Assembly (NCBI GenBank): GCA_049999765.1
Contig: JBNGIQ010007168.1
Location: forward strand, 1 to 24,289
Length of the DNA stretch: 24,289 nucleotides
Direction: 5' to 3'
Source: Phaeoceros laevis
Lineage: Eukaryota > Anthocerotophyta > Anthocerotopsida > Notothyladales
Below, one piece after another: positions 18,219 to 24,289 of the stretch. Position 1 is the stretch's first letter. Every line of letters starts with the position of its first letter. Both the position numbers and the translations under genes were made by a program. The notes under the pieces are model-generated. The model saw nothing but the letters and a program-made list of their open reading frames with translations, was not told where the DNA came from and ran no database searches.

Positions 18219-18950
18219 TGAAGAGGTAGGCTGTGTTGGTGTGGTCCTTATAGCTGTATCCATTGTCTAATCAATCAGTGCCCTGCAGAGAGAGACTAAC
18301 AGGAGAGAGTTGGCGGGAGACTAGCTGATCATCTGTGTGGTGTCAATTACTGGAGATGGCGGCAAATCTGGGATTTTTGGGATTCTTGGGCTGGACAGCA
18401 AGGCCAGGACTGAGTGGTGAGGGCTCATTAGCTTTCTATTTTTTGATCACAGACTGCAAGCATTAACTGTTGCCTGACATGGATGACTTGGCTATGAAGG
18501 TGTGTCAAGCAAACCAACAAGACCTGAAAGCAGCATCGGGATCTGGTGGCCGTCATAACATTAATGCGCTAGTCTATTACGAGGCAAGCACTGATAGTAA
18601 AAGAAGAAAATCTGACTTCATTCAGACACGTCATGGACTTTTACACTATATTTTTAGCATATGTCTGCAGCATGACGGTCGTACCTTAGTCCTCTCATCA
18701 TTTTGGCTGCCGGCCACGTAGGCTTAGCCAGCAGGACTTGTGTGATTTTCTGGCGTTCGTTAGGGAAGCTGTAATCATAGTCAAAAGCCTTTAGTATCCT
18801 CAGCTGGCAGCAAGACAAGTATTCAGTAAACAGAACTTATTTACCCCTTCCAGTTGCTTCCTTGCCTGTGCCTTGTAGTTACTGAGATCTGTAGAGCAAT
18901 GTGTACTTTGGAATATTCATCCATTCTTGACGTATCATAGACACAACACT
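18219..18950. other. No gene recognised
   Basis: A plus-strand frame of 83 codons (18470-18721, MPDMDDLAMKVCQANQQDLK at its start) is the only open stretch of note. It has no domain that I recognise and no neighbours to give context. Confidence 0.4.
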
Positions 18951-18954
18951 TTAG

Positions 18955-19003
18955 ACACACACACACTCTTCAAAAAAACAGAGTGTGTGTGTGTGTGTGT
19001 GTA
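18955..19003. repeat. (AC)n / (GT)n inverted repeat and microsatellite
   Basis: ACACACACACACTCT (18955-18969) and its exact reverse complement AGAGTGTGTGTGTGT (18980-18994) flank a 10-base A-rich loop; the GT run continues to about 19002. It directly abuts the putative 3' end of the LINE. Confidence 0.9.
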
Positions 19004-20475
19004 TTTGAGGAGGTTATCGGCCCCATAGAGGGTCCCCCCCTGCCCCATCAAGGGCACCCGCAAGCGGACGGGTACATTAGTGTTTATTTTTTTAATGAAG
19101 TGCCGCCGATAGCCCACTGTGCACGGGTCCTAGGGTGAACTGCGGAGCCCACTAAAATGCTCTAAAGTGAGCATTTAAGTTTGCTGTGGTTGGCTTGCGA
19201 CTTGATTAAGAACATAAAAACTTTCAAGGGTTTAAAGGTGTAGAGGAGTATTGGAGGTAAGTAAATAGAATGAATAACTATTTGTGTAATTGTGTGCCAC
19301 AACAATGATGTATCACTTTCATTAGTTACACATAGAGGGACATGGTACAAGTATGACCGACGAATGAAGATGAAGTCGCGTAAGTGGGCACTAGTCACGC
19401 ATACAAGTCATTATGGCAGTCTGGCTTGTCAAAAATTAAGGATAAGTAAGGGTTATGGGTGTACCGGTGCCGGCGTGTTGTGTTTAGTCTAGCACGTACG
19501 TATGCGAGGTGCCGTGCGCAGGTTTTTTGTGATATCCAGGGTTTATATCGAATGAACGGTTTGGAGCTCTTTACTGATGCTTGAGCTCCTAGGCAGTGGA
19601 GTGGCATGAGGTCATCGTTAGTCTCGTGTGGCGAATTATTGTGGATGAATTGAAGTCTGTACAGTTGTTGTGTGATGCGTATTAATTCACAAGACGTTGG
19701 AATCATGTGCCTATCTTTTCGTGGTACAGAGGGGTAGCTGAATTGCTGCAACCAATGGGGCCTCTTAAAGGCGAGAAATGGGTGTGGAGGTTCGTGCAAC
19801 TGAAGAGGAACAGGAAACAGGGCGATCATCTGCCTATCGTTTTCCGTGTTGTAGACGTACTGCTGAATTGCGTGGTATCCTCTAGAGATTTTGGGCGTTT
19901 GCGATTTTGCTGCAACATCTGCTGGGCAAAATCCCTCCTCAGCCGTGCGTGTTTGGAGGTTGATGGACAGGTTTCATGTTCCGCCCCTCGATTTCCCCAC
20001 CGGAAGTGTCCCTCGTACTGTAGAAGCACTTGAATCGAGAAATTTTCTTGCTTCCTTGAATAACCTCCAGACTGTTAATTATGATCTTGCAGGTTGAAGG
20101 ATTTACTGGTGCCTAGAAGTAGGGCTCCAATAGATTCTGTAGAGAGCGATTTCTTTTGTATTTCGCTGTCATGGCTGATGAAGGTGTGAGTTGAGGGATG
20201 GCAGTAAATTGAGCATGAGAAATGTCCTCTGCTAGCATTCTTCGTGGCAATGGACAGCAAATGGGTTTGATCATTGTGATGTGGTACTCATGAGTTGAAA
20301 CGTATGGATGTCAAATAGAGTGTAGGAAATGAGAACAGTGTAAGTAAATAGGAACAAAAAACCAAACATCGTTTGTACAGTACAATAGTATTTGAAGGGG
20401 CGAAAGTCATTGTACAGACCTATTCTATTGTGAGGTGTTTGAGCATAAGCGCATTTGAAATGGAGCGGTGCCTAT
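19003..20475 (-). other. Putative LINE 3' UTR and tail; no gene
   Basis: Downstream of the last LINE frame no domain is recognised over about 1.45 kb. The leftmost part, read on the minus strand, has G-rich self-complementary segments (ACCCGTCCGCTTGCGGGT; GGGGCAGGGGGGACC). It ends GGCCGATAACCTCCTCAAA followed by a CA-repeat tail, which looks like the 3' terminus of a non-LTR element. Whether the whole stretch belongs to the LINE, or hides another insertion, is not decided. Several short minus-strand frames (for example 19395-19829) are unassigned. Confidence 0.4.
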
Positions 20476-20820
20476 CTACCTACTACAATTTGCATCTAGA
20501 ATATCTAAGTCAGTATCAACATCTGATGAATCTTGAGAATCTGACACTTGACTGTCTGTTTCAGACGTGGAATCAGCACTATTCATGTCACTGGCAGGTG
20601 GTGGAGCACGACGAACGTGATTCAGAAGGTCATATATGTAGGCTGCAACTTGATGAAGTGGCTGGTCATATAGCTGTAACAGTTTGACTGGAACTTGGAG
20701 GACATCCTGATGTCTGTTCCTGACCTCCATTGTGTTGTCACAGAGGAACACCAGATGGTAGTCAATCTCAGAGACTGCTTCATTGCAAACGGGCAGGGAT
20801 TGCCATCTTCCTGACTCCAA
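20476..20820 (-). pseudogene. LINE C-terminal CCHC region
   Basis: After a frame change near 20800-20825 the C-terminus continues. The zinc motif spans the junction: CPxC is encoded at the end of the upstream frame, then CNEAVSEIDYHLVFLC, giving C-x2-C-x9-H-x4-C like the zf-RVT or CCHC tail of L1-type ORF2 proteins. The end is Ser/Asp-rich (SDSQDSSDVDTDLD) and stops at 20476. Such tails contribute to RNA binding in other LINEs. Confidence 0.8.
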
Positions 20821-22505
20821 GTGTGCTGATTAGACCAAGGAGTTACACACAATCTGAATTGAATAAGAGCTTTGGTGTGTGCAAATGGTAGGTTCTGTTG
20901 CAAGTACTTTTGCAAGAGCTGCTGAGGACGGGTGTTGACATCCCTTATATATCGTTGCTGGTATGTGGATAGAGTCCTATCCCTCCAAATCAATCTGTAG
21001 TACGTATTTCTGATGAGGTCTACTGTAAGCTCATGTATCTGGTAATTGTGCAGGTCCCATTTGGTAAGCCAATCAACCCATTCTTGATACCATCCAACAC
21101 CATGGCTACATGCATCAGCTTTGGACAGAGCGAATGCTAAACTGGGTAGCCTCTGTTCATCAAGTATAGATAGCTGCTGCAAAAATTGGGCCGTTAATAT
21201 AAGAGCTTCGATTTGCACCGGACATATGCTTAATTCAGCAAGTAGAGTTGTTGTGCAGGTTGATTGTGGTAGACTGAAATGCCGTTTGAAATACTGTTTT
21301 TGTACTTTTTCAATCTGATCCCATGCTGATCTATGGCAATTGACAGCCCAAATCGGAGCAGCATATAACAACTTGGGAAGAACACATTTCTGATAGAACG
21401 TAAGCGTAGGTACTGTATGGAGGAAGTGCCTGTTGAGTGCTTGGGATCTGATGAGGTAAGATGAGGCAATGGCAGCATCAATACGTGATTGTCTTGCCTC
21501 ATGTATACGCTTCACAGCAAACATGAACATGCCAAGATATTTGTAAATGTCTGAAATTGGCATTGGCTGGTCTCCCCAGAGTAGATTTGGTGGCGCACAG
21601 TTTCTGGTTTGATGAAAAACAAGGACCGCTAACCTCTTGAGATTTACTTGCAGATCATATTCCTCACAGAATGCGAGTAGAAGGTTGAGCTGATTTTGCA
21701 GACCTTGTTCAGTCAGCGATAATAAGACAATGTCGTCTGCAAACAATAATTGAGCAATTGCATGACCCAGGAGTTCGGGTGCATCAAGGTGAGCAGCCTA
21801 TTTGAATCTTTTTTGCAAATCTTGCAAATAAACTGCAAATGCAGTTGGTGATAACGGACATCCCTGCTTAAGGCCCATATTGCTGTCAAATGGGTCTGTC
21901 GTTCCTTCATCTGTACGTATTTGCACTGTGCAGTGCTTATACGTCAACTGTATGGCGCATATTAGAGTATCTGGTATGCCAGCTCTTGACATGGCAGCCC
22001 ACAGTTTCACTCTAGGGATGGAATCAAACGCTTTACGCAAATCTATGAAGCAAGCATAGAGCTTGCTTTTTGAAGCCTTGGCCTTCTCCATAAGTACTCT
22101 AAGAGTAAGCAGGTGATGTAAGCAACTGTAAGACATGCGAAAGCCAGCTTGAAAAACCTGGTCTGGGTTGTTCAGATAGGGAGTAACTTGAATGTTGAGT
22201 GTTGCTGCATATGTCTTATAGAAGATTGAATTAAGCATGATGTAACGATAGTTGTCCGTATCTGTAAGGTGACCAGATTTGTACAGCGGTTGGGATTCTG
22301 CTTCACCCCAAGTTGGTGGAAACTTACCCAAATGCAGGATGTCATTAAAGACAGAGGCCAAGACTTTGGGGAGCTCTGTATCCTGCAACAACTTGAAGTA
22401 ATCAATTCGAATCCCCTGTTTATCCGCAGCTTTGCCTGATTTGAGCGACATGATAGCAGACTTGACATTCTTTGGAGTGAATATACATTGGTCTGTCAAT
22501 GGCAT
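20821..22505 (-). pseudogene. LINE reverse transcriptase
   Basis: Motifs in order: SLKSGKAADKQGIRIDYFKL, FPPTWGEAESQPLYKSG, NYRYIMLNSIFYK, VFQAGFRMSYSCLHHLL, LYACFIDLRKAFDSIPR (catalytic Asp), GLKQGCPLSPTAFAVYL, then FADDIVLL (catalytic FADD). An in-frame TAG at 21798-21800 separates the last two. Downstream are thumb-type segments (YKYLGMFMFAV, LPKLLYAAPIWAVN). The polymerase active-site residues are still present. The fold is the RVT_1 type used for target-primed reverse transcription. Confidence 0.95.
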
Positions 22506-22514
22506 GGTCCATAA

Positions 22515-23240
22515 CTAGCAAGGCATTGTATGTAGTGGTAATTCGGATTGGTACAGGGTCCTGCCATGCTGCTGCCACCGATGAAGGCTAATAAGAGATG
22601 GAAGTTGACCACGACTCCGGATAAGGTTGAAGAAGGCTTTGGGGTTGTGCTTGATATCAGAGATAGCTTGAGCTTGGACCTCCTTCTCATAGGCCCTGAG
22701 CTTGTGCTGCTTTACTTTTGAGTATAGATTTGACAAGCTTCGGTAATCCTCTGTTGCCATTACATGACCCGTAGGATCGGTGCTCAACATAACTTGTAAG
22801 CTACGCTGCAAGGTTTGACACTCATCATCATTCCAGATTTTGCCTTTAGAGCCTGCACTATTCCGTTTCTTTGATGCCTTTACTCCATGCTTATTCAGCT
22901 TTGTCAGAAAAAGATTCTGTAGGCTTTCTACCTTCCTCCCAATAGTAGAATGACGATTGTCATCAAAAAACCTAAATAGTGCAGACGATATGTCCGTTTT
23001 GAAGCTGTCCATATCCTTGACTCGCAGGATTCGAGATTGTGCTCTTGCTGCTTGACCTTTAAAGGTTGGAGCAAGTGATTGCGGCAACTTTAGTTTTATC
23101 CACAAAGGCATGTGATCAGATTTAGGACGCTGGGACAAAACTTTGAACTCAAGAATGAGCTCCACGGCTAGCATACGACAGAGAAGAAGATCGACCACAC
23201 TTTGGCGTAGTACAGAGTTTTTGCGTCGTTTGCACTTCAT
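22515..23240 (-). pseudogene. LINE endonuclease C-terminus and linker
   Basis: Starts MKCKRRKNSVLRQSVVDLLL and includes RPKSDHMPLWIKL, the SDH motif with the catalytic His of the exonuclease-endonuclease-phosphatase fold. A basic linker follows (KASKKRNSAGSKGKIWND, then YSKVKQHKLRAYEKEVQAQA), ending NPKAFFNLIRSRG, a tract common just before LINE RTs. An in-frame TAG at 22515-22517 separates it from the RT in the same frame. Confidence 0.85.
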
Positions 23241-23935
23241 GACTGATCTGCGGTGATATTCCCTGAATCAGGAAACCCTGAAGTGCCATTCATGATGATC
23301 ATACTTCTGCGTTGAACCATCCGTAGCAACAACCTCGTTCTAGGGCTGATTGCTTCTTATCCTCCGAGCACCTGGGCAATGCCCCTTCCTGGATATAATC
23401 CAGATGAGTAGAGCTACTTGGGAAGGATTGTAACTCAGCAACACGTATGTTGATGTCCCCCACAAAAAAATACAGATGTTTGCACACCTTGACTTTGAAG
23501 CTTGACAAGATCATCTTCGATATCAAGTAACATGTCATCAGAATTCAATGACTTGTGATCAAAAGTTGTACTCGAGGCCGGTGGGACACAAGAACAACCA
23601 AGAAACAAGGCTGAGGTTGAGGGATCAGCAGAGATCTTCAACCACAAGAAGTGGGCATCAGAGTTTCGTTTCCAAACTTGAACATACGATGCTAAATAGG
23701 GCTTGCACAAGACAGAGATTCCTCCCGAGGCGGTGGATCTGGAAGGCTGCTTGTGGGGTGAGACAAATGCGTGCAAAGTATGGCAGATGTACCCTGAATA
23801 TGTTCAATCTGATTACCCTTTGTTTCTTTGGTCTCGAACAGAACAATCATATCATGGTCAGGGAAGTCATGAATCAAGGAGATTGATTTTTCTTCCTTGT
23901 AGACATTGACATTCCAATAGATGATAGAAATTTCT
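23241..23935 (-). pseudogene. LINE AP-endonuclease, N-terminal part, frameshifted
   Basis: The domain is spread over three frames. The first gives ISIIYWNVN (the usual start is IxSWNVxGL) and HDMIVLFETKETKG (catalytic Glu of the QETK-type motif). After a shift near 23780 come SGGISVLCKPYLASYVQVWK and LWLKISADPSTSALFLGC. After a shift near 23465 comes VGDINIRVAELQ (the GDFN-type motif). A further shift lies near 23250-23300. The family nicks target DNA to prime cDNA synthesis; this copy cannot. Confidence 0.88.
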
Positions 23936-23939
23936 GACC

Positions 23940-24289
23940 TACCTCCTATGACCCTTGGTAATTGCTAGTAAGGAAGTCCTATGGCTTGGCGTTCCTGTAG
24001 AGACATAGGACTGCCATTACCTATCAATCGTGGGTTGATATTCATAAGGCAGAGGAATTCCGTCAATGTATAATCAGGTAACGAAAGAGGTTGCCCTAGA
24101 GTAGCCCGCTTCACGGCGTTAAGTACTAGTTTAGGTTAAGCATACATGTATAAATATGTACAGGCACGAAACGTGCCCTAGTGAAACGTCACCCGTCAAC
24201 CGTCCTACAGGTTCACGGGACACGGCCATAAAAGGCCTCACTCACACACACACTTATTCATTCAATCAATGCTTCTTTCCTACGCTAGT
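23940..24289 (+). promoter_or_regulatory. Promoter-like end of window, possible LTR U3/R
   Basis: ATAAAAGG at 24228-24235, inside the palindrome GGCCATAAAAGGCC, is followed by CA- and CT-rich sequence (CTCACTCACACACACAC, then TTCATTCAATCAATGC) resembling a plant LTR transcription start. Upstream lie small inverted motifs (GCACGAAACGTGC, GTGAAACGTCAC near 24156-24192). If this is an LTR, its element lies to the right of the window. The LTR start cannot be fixed. Confidence 0.35.

Larger units (their letters stand above)
20476..23935 (-). mobile_element. LINE (non-LTR retrotransposon), decayed ORF2 region
   Basis: On the minus strand, an AP-endonuclease domain, a linker, a reverse transcriptase and a C-terminal Cys/His region follow in the order of L1-like elements. 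No integrase or RNase H is seen. At least three frameshifts lie in the endonuclease, two in-frame TAG codons in the linker and RT, and one frameshift near the C-terminus. No ORF1 is visible in the window. Target duplications could not be identified. Confidence 0.93.

Noticed and set aside
19003-19180. An independent tRNA-derived SINE
   Set aside because: No convincing A and B boxes of a Pol III promoter were found on the minus strand. The segment fits better as a LINE 3' end.
1-24289. A new defence-type, toxin or other accessory gene system
   Set aside because: All recognisable coding sequence belongs to retrotransposons, a DNA transposon or host gene fragments; there is no operon-like set of genes.

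Overview
The window looks like a piece of a large, repeat-rich land-plant (streptophyte) nuclear genome. The evidence is a Ty1/copia element primed by initiator tRNA-Met, a CACTA-type terminus with a TNPA-like spliced gene, fragments of PLS-class pentatricopeptide repeat (PPR) genes, and GT-AG introns. The PPR style and the density of decayed transposons make a fern-like genome my best guess, but this is an inference that the sequence alone cannot settle. I see no intact host gene, no tRNA or rRNA gene, no CRISPR array and no bacterial-type operon.

Layout. 1-373: pyrimidine-rich DNA without a gene. 374 to about 4100: left (3') end of a CACTA DNA transposon on the minus strand. It has the terminus CACTACAAGGG, a subterminal block full of TTTACAAC and AAACCCTAG motifs including a 216-bp tandem duplication, and a four-exon TNPA-like gene with two lesions. 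A GC-rich minisatellite and a PPR shard lie inside its second intron. No matching right terminus is visible. 4784-5700: a ~270-bp direct duplication interleaved with a recurrent CTCCTTGGCCCTTGG motif. 5819-12723: a nearly complete Ty1/copia retrotransposon (minus strand) with 260-bp LTRs, TA...TA ends, a perfect primer binding site and a 5-bp target duplication. It sits inside a PPR coding fragment whose reading frame closes perfectly when the element is removed. Its 3' LTR was later hit by a second element that survives as a 250-bp TG...CA solo LTR with its own 5-bp duplication.

12724-18950: mostly gene-poor DNA. It holds a short acyl-CoA-dehydrogenase-like exon relic, a possible coding remnant, a TATA-type promoter, and a cluster of the recurrent motif in the opposite orientation (17734-18218). 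About 19000-23940: a decayed LINE (minus strand) with endonuclease, reverse transcriptase and C-terminal CCHC region. 23940-24289: a promoter-like stretch that may be the start of another LTR.

How the parts relate. This is a nested transposon landscape, not a pathway. The order of events readable from the sequence is: PPR fragment, then copia insertion, then solo-LTR element insertion, then mutational decay. The decay includes loss of two of the three integrase catalytic residues and several stops consistent with C-to-T change. The most unusual items are the copia TA...TA termini, the extra open region between its primer site and gag, and a CCGAGGGCCAAGGAG-type motif that recurs at several separate loci in both orientations.
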